Shown: positions 8,830 to 20,800 of the stretch, piece by piece
Layout of the letters: each line of letters starts with the position of its first letter
Numbering within the stretch: position 1 is the stretch's first letter
DNA from: Chitinophaga caseinilytica
GTDB taxonomy: Bacteria > Bacteroidota > Bacteroidia > Chitinophagales > Chitinophagaceae
Assembly: GCF_038396765.1 (NCBI RefSeq)
Contig: NZ_CP150096.1
Coordinates: 2,773,001-2,837,000, forward strand
DNA: 64,000 nt
Direction: 5' to 3'
Translations under genes and position numbers: made by a program
The notes under the pieces: generated by a model
The model's input: the letters and a program-made list of their open reading frames with translations, nothing else
What the model was told of the DNA's origin: nothing
Database searches by the model: none

Positions 8830-8980
8830 GCCCCGGGCAACCCCCGGCCGCCTTCCCGCGTTTCCTATTTTGGCATGCCCACAGCAATGGCACTAAAGTT
8901 GACTATATAGGCTTGTTCTATTTTCAGGGACTTTTGCAGGAGGGATCCTGCCATTCTGTCCCGATACTTAAAACTGACAG

Positions 8981-11383
<2,403 letters not shown>

Positions 11384-11473
11384 GACGCACGGTCCGTTAC
11401 TCCTGACGCAACCGTGCCACCAAGTTCACTTGAAAAAGTGAGCGCATGTTGATTGTTTAAGGGTTTGAATAGA

Positions 11474-11505
11474 GCCATCCATGAAGGGTGGCTTTATTCT
11501 TTTTT
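11474..11505 (+). terminator. Terminator after lon
   Basis: GCCATCC (11474-11480) pairs with GGGTGGC (11486-11492, one G-T pair) with a 5-nt loop, then a T-rich tract to 11505. Its position argues that the next gene begins downstream at 11555 and not at 11453. Confidence 0.75.
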
Positions 11506-11554
11506 GTTCGGTCCAAGTTGTAACTTAACGGCCGTAATCCTTTGCCATTTCCCT

Positions 11555-12622
11555 GTGAAGATCCGGTTCCTCCTCATATGGTTGTTCCTGCCGTTTGCCG
11601 CCGCCGCCCAGTTGCTGGGAGGGCGGAGCTCGTACGCATTCCTGGAACTGCCGCCCTCGCCGCAGATCACCGCGCTGGGAGGCGCCAACGTGGCCATCCA
11701 GGGGAATGACGTGAGCACGGCGCTACTCAACCCCTCGCTGCTCCGGCCGGAAATGGGCGGGCAATTGCAGGTGAACATGGCCGGGTACAACGGTGGCATC
11801 AAATATGGGCACGCCGCTTTTGGCGCGTATGCTCCTAAAATGCAGACTTCCTTCGCGGCAAGCCTTCAGTACGTGGGGTACGGGCAGATGCAGCATACCG
11901 ACGTGACCGGGAATGTAATGGGGACCTTCCGGCCGGTGGATTTTTCCTTCCAGCTGACCGCCTCCCGCCGCTACCTCGAAAAATGGTATTACGGCCTCAC
12001 GGTGAAATACATCCGCTCCAGATATTTCGACTACAGCTCCACCGGCCTCGCGGCCGATGTCGGCATCACGTTCACCGATTCCGCACGCGGTTGGCAGGCG
12101 GGGCTCGTGGCCATGAATATGGGCACGCAGTTCACCAAATACGCGTCCGACGAAAACGCGACCCTGCCTTTCGACCTCCAGGTCGGGATTTCGAAGCAAC
12201 TCGCGCATGTGCCGATCCAGCTGTCGGCCACCATCCATCATCTCCACCAGTTCGATATCCGCTACAGCGGCCCCGACCTGCGCAACGATATCCGCATCGA
12301 GAACGGCGATACCCTGCGCACGGGCGGATATGGAATCGACAACCTTTTCCGGCATTTCGTGCTCGCTGCGCAATGGAACATCGGGAAATACCTGGAAATC
12401 ACCGGCGGCTACAATCATTTGCGGCGGCAGGAACTTTCGCTGCCGGAGCGCCGGGGCATGAGCGGCTTTTCGCTGGGCGTGGGCGTGGTGGTGAAGAAGT
12501 TCCAGCTGCGGTATGCGAGAAGCTGGTACCAGCGGGCGGTGGGCTTTCATCACATCGGTTGCAGTATTCCTTTGCAACAATGGGCAGGAATCGGTATTTT
12601 CGATGGGCGCGCGGGACGTTGA
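11555..12622 (+). CDS. porQ: Type IX secretion system protein PorQ
   Basis: About 355 residues from a GTG at 11555. An upstream ATG (11453) is in frame, but it precedes the lon terminator; the GTG gives a clean signal peptide (KIRFLLIWLFLPFAAAAQ). The mature sequence has the family pattern SSYAFLELPPSPQITALGG followed by NVAIQGNDVSTALLNPSLL, then outer-membrane barrel strands. PorQ belongs to the T9SS attachment/shuttle apparatus that processes cargo with C-terminal sorting domains at the cell surface. It therefore links functionally to the giant T9SS cargo at 17833-30452, though it is not adjacent to it. Confidence 0.88.
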   Translation: MKIRFLLIWLFLPFAAAAQLLGGRSSYAFLELPPSPQITALGGANVAIQGNDVSTALLNPSLLRPEMGGQLQVNMAGYNGGIKYGHAAFGAYAPKMQTSFAASLQYVGYGQMQHTDVTGNVMGTFRPVDFSFQLTASRRYLEKWYYGLTVKYIRSRYFDYSSTGLAADVGITFTDSARGWQAGLVAMNMGTQFTKYASDENATLPFDLQVGISKQLAHVPIQLSATIHHLHQFDIRYSGPDLRNDIRIENGDTLRTGGYGIDNLFRHFVLAAQWNIGKYLEITGGYNHLRRQELSLPERRGMSGFSLGVGVVVKKFQLRYARSWYQRAVGFHHIGCSIPLQQWAGIGIFDGRAGR

Positions 12623-12656
12623 CCCGGATTATCCCGCCGCATTATCTTTCATCAAC

Positions 12657-13433
12657 ATGCATATGCAACCAGTTATCGCCATACGGCATTTAAACAAGCA
12701 TTTCGGAAAGAAACAGGTATTGATGGACATCAACCTGGAAGTTCGTCCGGGTGAAGTGATCGGCTACATCGGCCCCAACGGTGCCGGTAAATCCACCACC
12801 GTGAAAATCCTCATCGGGCTGTTGGGCGATTATGAAGGCGATGTGAGCGTGATGGGGCACGACCTGCGCGAGAACACCCTCGCCGTCAAAGCCCTCACCG
12901 GATACGTGCCCGAAAACGCGGAGATCTATGAAGTACTCACGCCCATGGAATACCTGTCGTTCACCGGCAAACTGTACGGGCTTGATGAAGATACCATCGC
13001 AGAGCGCGCCCAGCGCATGCTCCAGGCGTTCGGGCTGCTGGAGAACAAAGACCAGCGCATGGATACGTTCTCCAAAGGCATGCGCCAGAAAGTCCTCATC
13101 ATTTCCGGCCTGCTCCACAATCCGCAGATCGTCATCCTCGACGAGCCGCTTTCCGGGCTGGACGCCAACGCCGTGATCATCGTGAAGGAAATCATCACCC
13201 TGCTCAAAAAAGAGAATAAAACCATTTTCTATTGCTCGCATATGATGGACGTGGTGGAGAAAGTGGCAGACCGCATCGTGCTGATAGACGAAGGCCGCAT
13301 CGTGGCCGACGGCACTTTCCGGGAATTGCAGCAATCCGGCACCGAAACCCTTGAGCAGGTGTTTGCCCGGCTCACCGGCAAGCAGCGCCTCAGCGAACAG
13401 GCGGATCAGTTCATCAACGCCCTCGGCCAATAA
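12657..13433 (+). CDS. ABC transporter ATP-binding protein
   Basis: About 258 residues; the start is ATG 12657 or 12663 because the longer upstream frame overlaps the end of porQ. Walker A is GPNGAGKSTT (about 37-46), the Q-loop follows in YVPENAEIYE, the signature is the variant FSKGMRQKV, Walker B is IVILDEPLSGLDA, and the switch histidine is in YCSHMMDVVEKVAD. This is a multidrug/Na+-exporter-like ABC-2 ATPase. It is followed 12 bp later by its permease. The substrate is unknown. Confidence 0.93.
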   Translation: MHMQPVIAIRHLNKHFGKKQVLMDINLEVRPGEVIGYIGPNGAGKSTTVKILIGLLGDYEGDVSVMGHDLRENTLAVKALTGYVPENAEIYEVLTPMEYLSFTGKLYGLDEDTIAERAQRMLQAFGLLENKDQRMDTFSKGMRQKVLIISGLLHNPQIVILDEPLSGLDANAVIIVKEIITLLKKENKTIFYCSHMMDVVEKVADRIVLIDEGRIVADGTFRELQQSGTETLEQVFARLTGKQRLSEQADQFINALGQ

Positions 13434-13445
13434 ATTACCGCGCCC

Positions 13446-15155
13446 ATGAATAAAATAATGCTGGCGATGGTATCGCTTTTCAACCCGCTGTGGCGCATGC
13501 TGGGAGTTGACGTGATGCAACTCCGCACTATCCTCGACACCAAGCTGCGCATAGACGACCGCCGGCCCAACGTTTACAACCGCGGCTCGCGGCAGGGCTC
13601 AACGAAGCCGGTGCGCAACAGCGCCATTCTCACGATGGTGCTGTCGTTTTTCATCGGGATGATCTATCTGTCGGTTTTTACGGTGGGAACGGATATCCGG
13701 CTGCAAACGTTCCTCTGGTTTTCCGCGTACCTGCTCACGATGTGCATCACGCTCATCACTGATTTTTCGTACGTGCTGATCGACCCGCGTGACAATTACA
13801 TCCTGCTGCCGCGGCCCGTGAGCGATCGCACGCTGGTAGTAAGCCGGCTGTTGCACATTGCGCTGCATATTTCGAAGCTCGCGGTGCCGATGGGCTTATC
13901 GCCCTTCCTGTATATCTGTTATTTCTTCGGCGTGCTGCCGGGGCTGTGGTTTGCGCTGCTGGCGCTCATGCTGACTTTCCTGGCGATATTCCTCATCAAT
14001 CTGGCCTATTTGCTGGTGCTGCGGATCACCTCGGCCGAAAGGTTCAAGGAAGTGATCAACTCCATGCAGATCGTGTTTTCCATCGTGATGTTCGGCGTGT
14101 ACTTCCTGGGGCCGCGGGTGTTGCGGAACATCCAGGTGGAGGGCGTGTTCAGGAGCGAAGATTTTCCCTGGCTGCCCTTTGCGCCTACCTGGTGGTTTGC
14201 GGGATCGTTCAGCTGGCTGGTAGACGGATGGCGGGCGAACACCGCGCTCAGTATCACTTTGGCCTTCCTGACGCCTATGGTGTGCCTTTGGGTGGTAGTG
14301 CGGTTCCTGGCGCCGAGCTTCAACCGGAAGATCGCGGGAATGGGCGCCAGCGACCCCGCGCCGCCGGTCGTGAAAACGGTTAAAGCCGTAGACGGGAAGG
14401 AGCCGTTTTACAGGAAAATGTCGCGCCTCTTCGCCAAAGACGGGCAGGAACAATTGTCGTTCGAGCTGGTATGGCTGCTGACGGCGCGCACGCGCGAATT
14501 CAAGCTGAAAGTATATCCTTCGATCGCGTATGTGTTCGTCATCACCGTGGGGATTGTTTTCTTCTCCGACCGCGGATCGTTCCAGCAGAAATGGGGGCAG
14601 ATACGGGATACGCCGATTTATCTGTTCCTCATCTACATGAGTAGTTTCATTTTCATTACCGCTATTTCCCAATTGGTATATTCCGAAAAATACAAGGCTG
14701 CCTGGGTGTATTTTACTTCGCCGCTGGAGGCGCCGGGGCCCATTCTCGTGGGCGCCTGGAAAGCCGCGCTGGTGAAGTTTTTGCTGCCGGTATATGCGGG
14801 CGTTTCCGTGTTCGCCGCGGCGATCTGGGGCCTGAAGATCCTGCCAGACCTCATCCTGGGTTTCATCAACGTATTGGTGATCAGCTTGCTGTATGCGCTC
14901 ATCGTGCTGCGGGAGCTGCCGTTTTCCGCGGCGCCCGATCTGGCGGGAAGTTCCGGGAAACTGATGCGTAATTTATTGGTGATGACCATTCCCGGGATCA
15001 TCGGCCTGGCGCATTTCCTGCTGGGGTTTGTGGGGAAGGAGACGCCGGTGCTGTATTTCGGCAGCGTGGCGCTTTTTGCGGCGATATCTGCCGCCATATT
15101 TTACCTGCTGTACGGTTCTTACCGGAAATCGGGTTGGAAAGACGTAAAAAGCTGA
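13446..15155 (+). CDS. ABC-2 type transporter permease
   Basis: 569 residues with about a dozen hydrophobic helices (for example near 58-80, 95-115, 140-165, 170-195, 205-225, 360-380, 395-415, 435-455, 460-480 and 505-560). Large charged cytoplasmic loops lie near 285-340. It pairs with the ATP-binding protein just upstream and is twice the size of simple ABC-2 permeases, so a single polypeptide may supply both transmembrane halves. A hairpin at its stop codon probably ends the operon. Confidence 0.88.
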   Translation: MNKIMLAMVSLFNPLWRMLGVDVMQLRTILDTKLRIDDRRPNVYNRGSRQGSTKPVRNSAILTMVLSFFIGMIYLSVFTVGTDIRLQTFLWFSAYLLTMCITLITDFSYVLIDPRDNYILLPRPVSDRTLVVSRLLHIALHISKLAVPMGLSPFLYICYFFGVLPGLWFALLALMLTFLAIFLINLAYLLVLRITSAERFKEVINSMQIVFSIVMFGVYFLGPRVLRNIQVEGVFRSEDFPWLPFAPTWWFAGSFSWLVDGWRANTALSITLAFLTPMVCLWVVVRFLAPSFNRKIAGMGASDPAPPVVKTVKAVDGKEPFYRKMSRLFAKDGQEQLSFELVWLLTARTREFKLKVYPSIAYVFVITVGIVFFSDRGSFQQKWGQIRDTPIYLFLIYMSSFIFITAISQLVYSEKYKAAWVYFTSPLEAPGPILVGAWKAALVKFLLPVYAGVSVFAAAIWGLKILPDLILGFINVLVISLLYALIVLRELPFSAAPDLAGSSGKLMRNLLVMTIPGIIGLAHFLLGFVGKETPVLYFGSVALFAAISAAIFYLLYGSYRKSGWKDVKS

Positions 15156-15173
15156 CGGGCGGCCGTCAGCTTT
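15148..15173 (+). terminator. Hairpin terminator overlapping the permease stop codon
   Basis: A perfect 11-bp inverted repeat (15148-15158 with 15163-15173) has a 4-nt loop and ends in TTT. The T-tract is short, so it may only be partly efficient. Confidence 0.6.
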
Positions 15174-15230
15174 CTGGATATTGTTGCAGGCAGTGCGTGG
15201 GCGCTGCCTGTTTTCGTTGATGGGAGGGGG

Positions 15231-15962
15231 TTAGTCCTGCAATTGCCGTTTGTACAGCTGGATGGTGTTTTCCAGTCCGAAGTACAGCGCGTCGCAAACG
15301 AGGGCGTGGCCGATGGACACTTCTTTCAGTTGCGGGATGTGCAGTTTGAAGAAGCGGAGGTTATCGAGGTTGAGATCGTGACCGGCGTTGATGTCTAGCC
15401 CGATTTCGGTGGCGGCGCGGGCCGTGTCTTTATAATCGTTGAAGAGCCTGAAATTCTGCGGTTGCGTGCGGGCATTGGCGTATTCTTCCGCGTAAGGGCC
15501 GGTGTACAGCTCGATGCGGTCTGCACCGGCGGATTTGGCGCCTTCCACTTTGCTGACGTCTGCGTTGAGAAAGATGGAAACCCGGATGCCGGCGGCTTTG
15601 AGGGTGCCGATGACGTCTTTGAGGAACGACTGGTAAGTGACGGTGTCCCACCCGTTATTGGAAGTGAGGACGCCCGGCGGATCGGGGACGAGGGTGCATT
15701 GATGGGGTTTTACGTCCAGCACGAGGTCCATGAAATCGGGGGCGGGGTAGCCTTCGATGTTGAATTCGGTGGTGACGAGCGGTTTCAGGTCGCGGACGTC
15801 CTGGTAACGGATGTGGCGCTCGTCTGGCCGCGGGTGAACAGTGATCCCGTCTGCGCCGAATGCTTCGCAATCCTGCGCTACTTTCAAAATATCCGGAAGA
15901 TTGCCGCCGCGGGCATTGCGCAGCGTCGCAAACTTGTTGATGTTAACACTCAGCTTAGTCAT
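15231..15962 (-). CDS. pdxJ: Pyridoxine 5'-phosphate synthase
   Basis: 243-residue TIM-barrel enzyme of the DXP-dependent vitamin B6 pathway; it condenses 1-deoxyxylulose 5-phosphate with 3-amino-2-oxopropyl phosphate. Family signatures are LSVNINKFATLRNARGG at the N-terminus, DGITVHPRPDERHIR (about 37-51), the TTEFNIEGYP strand, DRIELYTGPYAEEY, and GLDINAGHDLNLDNL followed by VSIGHAL at the phosphate site. It shares the substrate DXP with the isoprenoid enzyme Dxr encoded at 38234 in this window. Confidence 0.97.
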   Translation of the reverse strand: MTKLSVNINKFATLRNARGGNLPDILKVAQDCEAFGADGITVHPRPDERHIRYQDVRDLKPLVTTEFNIEGYPAPDFMDLVLDVKPHQCTLVPDPPGVLTSNNGWDTVTYQSFLKDVIGTLKAAGIRVSIFLNADVSKVEGAKSAGADRIELYTGPYAEEYANARTQPQNFRLFNDYKDTARAATEIGLDINAGHDLNLDNLRFFKLHIPQLKEVSIGHALVCDALYFGLENTIQLYKRQLQD

Positions 15963-16058
15963 GCCGCAAAATTACGATTTATAGGGGAGGAACGCGGCGA
16001 AGTGCGGGATAAAAATGACGAGCGTAACTGGCGGGGTGATGAGGGGTGTTGGTGGAAT

Positions 16059-16089
16059 AAAAAAAGCAGCCCCCTTGCGGAGGCTGCTT
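16059..16089 (-). terminator. Terminator of ahcY
   Basis: On the minus strand AAGCAGCC pairs with GGCTGCTT (16064-16071 and 16082-16089), followed by a long T-run (complement of 16059-16065). It lies just past the ahcY stop codon. Confidence 0.88.
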
Positions 16090-16111
16090 CGTGATATCGG
16101 TAAAACCGCTG

Positions 16112-17440
16112 TTAGTAGCGATAGTATTCCGGTTTGAAGGGACCTGCGACGGGAATGCCGAGGTATTCGGATTGAACGGTGGTGAGCTCGTCCAGTTCCA
16201 CACCGATTTTTTTCAGGTGGAGGCGGGCAACCTTCTCGTCGAGGTGCTTGGGAAGAACGTACACCTTGTTTTCGTATTTCTCGGTGTTCGTCCACAGCTC
16301 CAGCTGGGCGAGGGTTTGGTTGGTGAAGGAGTTCGACATAACGAAAGACGGGTGACCGGTGGCGCAGCCCAGGTTCACGAGGCGGCCTTCGGCGAGGAGG
16401 ATGATATCTTTCCCGTCGATGGTGTATTTGTCTACCTGCGGTTTGATCACCACTTTGGTATTGCCGTAGTTCTTGTTCAGCCAGGCAACGTCGATCTCGA
16501 TGTCGAAGTGGCCGATATTGCAGACGATGGTTTTGTCTTTCATGGCTTTGAAGTGCTCGCCGGTGATGATATCGCGGCAACCGGTGGTGGTTACGATGAT
16601 ATCGGCTTCTTTCACGGCGTCAGCCATTTTTTTCACTTCATAACCTTCCATAGCGGCCTGGAGGGCGCAGATGGGGTCGATTTCGGTAACGATCACGCGG
16701 GCGCCTGCACCGGAGAGGGATTCTGCGGAGCCTTTGCCTACATCGCCAAAACCAGCCACAACAGCCACTTTACCGGCGATCATCACGTCTGTAGCGCGAC
16801 GGATCGCATCTACGCAGGATTCGCGGCAGCCATATTTGTTATCGAATTTGGATTTGGTAACGGAGTCGTTGATATTGATGGCGGGCATGGGCAGGGTGCC
16901 TGCTTTCATGCGCTCGTACAGGCGGTGAACACCGGTGGTGGTTTCTTCGCTGAGGCCCTTGATGTGCTGGATCAGCTCGGGATATACGTCGAACACCATG
17001 TTGGTGAGGTCGCCACCGTCGTCGAGGATCATGTTCAGGGGGCGGTCGGTAGAGCCGAAGAACAGCGTCTGCTCGATGCACCAGTTGAATTCTTCTTCGT
17101 TCATCCCTTTCCAGGCGTAAACCGGGATACCGGCGGCAGCGATGGCGGCGGCGGCATGGTCTTGCGTGGAGAAGATGTTGCAGGAAGACCATTGCACTTC
17201 AGCGCCGAGGGCTACGAGGGTCTCGATCAGCACGGCCGTTTGAATGGTCATATGCAGGCAGCCGGCGATGCGGGCGCCTTTGAGAGGCTGGGTTTTACCG
17301 TATTCTTCCCGCAGGGCCATGAGGCCGGGCATTTCAGCTTCCGCTAACTGGATTTCCTTGCGACCCCAATCAGCCAGTGACATATCTGCGACTTTGTACT
17401 TGAGGCTCAAATCAATCTTGGATTTCGTTATCGTTGACAT
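16112..17440 (-). CDS. ahcY: Adenosylhomocysteinase (SAH hydrolase)
   Basis: 442 residues from ATG 17440; the frame extends 15 codons further to 17485, but the family N-terminus ([17 protein letters not shown]) starts after the inner ATG. It hydrolyses S-adenosylhomocysteine to adenosine and homocysteine, sustaining the methyl cycle. Visible are [13 protein letters not shown] and [16 protein letters not shown] near the substrate site, the NAD-binding [23 protein letters not shown], and a C-terminal KPEYYRY tail carrying the conserved Lys-Tyr. On the minus strand TAGATTTG (complement of 17456-17463) fits a -7 box and would give a very short leader. Confidence 0.97.
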   Translation of the reverse strand: MSTITKSKIDLSLKYKVADMSLADWGRKEIQLAEAEMPGLMALREEYGKTQPLKGARIAGCLHMTIQTAVLIETLVALGAEVQWSSCNIFSTQDHAAAAIAAAGIPVYAWKGMNEEEFNWCIEQTLFFGSTDRPLNMILDDGGDLTNMVFDVYPELIQHIKGLSEETTTGVHRLYERMKAGTLPMPAININDSVTKSKFDNKYGCRESCVDAIRRATDVMIAGKVAVVAGFGDVGKGSAESLSGAGARVIVTEIDPICALQAAMEGYEVKKMADAVKEADIIVTTTGCRDIITGEHFKAMKDKTIVCNIGHFDIEIDVAWLNKNYGNTKVVIKPQVDKYTIDGKDIILLAEGRLVNLGCATGHPSFVMSNSFTNQTLAQLELWTNTEKYENKVYVLPKHLDEKVARLHLKKIGVELDELTTVQSEYLGIPVAGPFKPEYYRY

Positions 17441-17575
17441 TCCAATAATTTTTTGCAAATCTACCTTTATTTTACCTATTCCCATAAACTAAAATCCCCT
17501 CATATCTGCATCAGTTTGAATGGTTATTTACCTGCTTTTCGTAATTATATATAGATAAATAAGTATAATTATTAC

Positions 17576-17606
17576 TTGTTTTAATATTATAATTATTATA
17601 CATTTG
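17576..17606 (+). promoter_or_regulatory. Promoter of the giant adhesin gene
   Basis: TTG (17576-17578), 20 bp, then TACATTTG (17599-17606) matches the Bacteroidota vegetative promoter (-33 TTTG, -7 TAnnTTTG). It sits in a strongly AT-rich block (17525-17605). The predicted start near 17613 would give a leader of about 220 nt before the ATG at 17833. Confidence 0.65.
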
Positions 17607-17612
17607 CTTCGA

Positions 17613-17832
17613 TAGGTGGATTCCGTCCAGTTATCAGTTCAGTATCCGGAGTCATTGAAGTAGGAGCGTGGCGCCTTCCCAGGGGCGCCCGTCGTGGCAT
17701 TGGTTATCGTGCCGACAGTTCCCGCCGGTGGTGCAGTCCTTAGCTTCCGGAGTCAAAAAACGCCAGTTTCAGGCGGAAAAGTATGTATGTAAAGAAATTT
17801 TAAAGTTTTTTATGTTAGTCCTATCCTATCCT
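17613..17832 (+). promoter_or_regulatory. Long GC-rich structured 5' leader of the adhesin mRNA
   Basis: This 220-nt stretch between promoter and start codon is GC-rich although the flanks are AT-rich. It contains a GGCGCC...GGCGCC hairpin (about 17672-17690) and two copies of TCCGGAGTCA (17645-17654 and 17746-17755) 91 bp apart. The last 40 nt before the start are A/T-rich. No known riboswitch consensus was recognised. The compact structure suggests control of translation, but that is inference. Confidence 0.4.
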
Positions 17833-20800
17833 ATGAAAGCGGTCATCCGTTTCGCCAATGCATCCCGGTGCGTCGCGATCGTGCTTACCCTCCTCTTTCT
17901 TTCCGGCAGGGCCATGGCGCAGGTTACCCCTGTCACCATCAATCCCACGGGCGGCAACGCAGGCGGTAACGACCTGAGGATCACCATTACCGACACCAGC
18001 GTGCAGGTAAGGCATAACGGCGCCGACCAGTTTTCCCTCGACCCGATGCTGGACCGGTACGCCAGGGGCGGATTACGGACCTACTTCTCCCTCGAACAGG
18101 AGATGGGGCCCAAGGTACCGGCCGACATAAATCCCCAATACCTGAAACATTGCGAAATCTCCGAAGTTTCCGGAGACGGCACCGCCGCCAACCCCTGGAG
18201 GGTAGTGGCGCAATCGAGCATCCATAACAAGCGGGGATACGACTATTTCATCAGCACCACTTATAAATACGTAGCCGGGAACAGGTATTACACCATCGAT
18301 TTCATGGTAACCTCCAGCGAAACCGCCCACGATGGCACCAACGGAGGCACCTATTGGCTGCACTTTTACCTGTCGGAAGCCTCCTTCATCGATGGGAGCA
18401 CCTGTGCGAAAGGGTTCAAAGACGGGATCACCCCCAGCACCCTGGACCATTATTATTCCATGACGAGCTCCGGCGGCGCCGTGGTCGATTTTTACAGCAC
18501 GGTTGGGGTGACGCGCACCGCCGGCGACTGTCCAAACCCGGTGACGGGCACGCACGTTTTCAAAACGGAAGCGCCGTTTTCTTCGTTCGCATCGCGCCCG
18601 TTCATCAGCCGCGACGACAGGAACGGCAATTTCCTGCTGTCCAACATCATGACCGATAATGTGCCGCTCGACATGGGGATCACCGTTCACAAGGCGGTGG
18701 AGATCGTTCCCCACCTGGATTTAACCACCTACCGGCACGCTTCCAAGCAATTCGTTGTCGGTTTCGACCGGGCGGAAATCAACGGCGTAACACCCGTAGA
18801 TCCGCCGGTGCCCGCACCGGGCGTGGAAGACGATCCCATGCGGATCTTCAATGCCACCGTCAACTTCGCTTCCGCCGCGCCGGAAGGGATGGAGGGGAAC
18901 AGCGACCATGCCATCACCGGGCTCGAACTGATGATCGGCCGCGGGCAGTTCAACCTGCCGCAGATCCTCGAAGTGGTAGCCACCCCCTCGGAGCCGGGGC
19001 AGGCCATGCCGTTCCCGGGACCGATTATGAAGTTATCCGTCAAAAAATCATCATCGAACCGGGCCGGTACTGGGATTCCATTGTGGCCATCGATCCCATT
19101 AAAATCAAAGGGAACACGATCGTCGACAACGACCGCAAGTTCCGTGTGGAACTGCGGCCGCTCACCTGCTCGCCGCACCTGACGATCGGGCCTAATAACG
19201 TTGTCGAATACACGATAATCGATGACGACGAGAACCGCGTTTTCCTGGAACCTGTGTCCACAGCCGTTCGTGAAGGAGAAAAGGTAAGAGTGAAAGTAAA
19301 AGTGACCGGCATTACCCCTCTCGCCAGCGACCTCACGGTAGCGCTGACGAAACCCGCGGTAGGGGAGCCCGCCGCCGAAACAACGGATTACTCCGGCATC
19401 CCCAGCTCCGTGACCATCCCGGCCGGCCAGTGGGAAGCCTTCTTCGATATGACGGCCACGGCAGACCGCATCCTGGAAGAAAAAGAAAAAATCGATATCG
19501 AGGCCACTGCGGTGTTCCCCACAAAAACGAGCACCCACAAAGTGACCCTCACCATCATAGATACGACCGGCCTGAACCCAGACAACCGCATCATCACCCT
19601 CGCCGTGCCGCAGGGCAAAGAGGGCGAAACGGTTGCCGTGAAAGCCAGTCTGCCTGTGGGCGTAACCACCGAAAAACCCATCACCGTCAACATCGACCTG
19701 CTGGCGGGAGACCCCACCAACACGGCCGATGCGTCTGACGTAAGTACCATGCCCGCTTCCATCACCATCCCCGCATACGGGAATTCGGAAGAGCATAGCA
19801 TGTACCTCGAAGAAGACTTTGTGATGGAAGATTTCTACGAATACTGGAATTTCGAAGGATCGGCTTCCGACCACGACGGCGCTTTCACCGTGATGCCGGG
19901 CACGTTAATAATAGAAGATAGTCCGATGGGCAGGGAGCTCAACGTATTATTAATGACGCCCACCCTGTCAAGGGAAAACGGCAGCCAGGTAACGATCCTG
20001 TTCGAGATGACCGGATTTGCGGTTGCGCCTCCCGGCGGCCTGAGGTTCCCGATCCAGATCAAAGTCGTTGACCCCGCTACCGACGCGGATATAAACGATA
20101 TCGCGTATACGGGGAATTTTGAAGTGGAGATCCTGGAAAACGAATCTTATGGTGAGTACACTTTCACGATCCCCAACGATCCTGTTTGGCTCGAGGGCAT
20201 GGAAAAGCTGTACCTGACCGGTTCCAAATTGGGCTTCACTTTCCTGAACGATGTAATGGTGAGGATTGTGGACGAAACTGCGGCAGACCCCGACAACCTC
20301 CGCCTCATCGTGGAAGCACCGGCGAATGTGAAAGAAGGCAACACCGGCACCATCACCGCCAGGCTCGCCAAACCGACGCTGAAACATAAAGGCGCGGTGC
20401 AGGTAGACCTCACGTTCGACAACTCCACGGCCATCCCGTCTGACTACACGCTGCCGGATACGAAGATCATCATCCCCCAGGGCGATAACGGTGCCTCCAT
20501 CACCATGACGGCGGTAGCCGACGCGCTCATCGAACCGGCGGATACGCTCAAGATCGTGGGAAGTGCTACCATCGCCCTCACGCCGGCAGTGTCTGACACC
20601 GCGAAGATCGCCATCCTCGATCCTCCGTCCACCAAAATCAAATTTACCGCCACGCCGCTCACCCTCACCGAAGGGCCCGGCGGCGTCACCGTCACCGCAT
20701 CGCTGGAATACGGCACCGCGGCCGCGGATATTCCCATCACGCTCAAAATCGGTAGCGGCTCCACGGCCGAAGCTGCCGACTTCACCACCACGCCGGCATC

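Noticed and set aside
16091..17347. 418-codon plus-strand frame over ahcY
   Set aside because: Antisense shadow of ahcY, which has full family motifs and a matching terminator.
17613..17832. Adhesin leader considered as a c-di-GMP riboswitch
   Set aside because: The conserved GEMM-I core could not be found; the structure is real-looking but unassigned.
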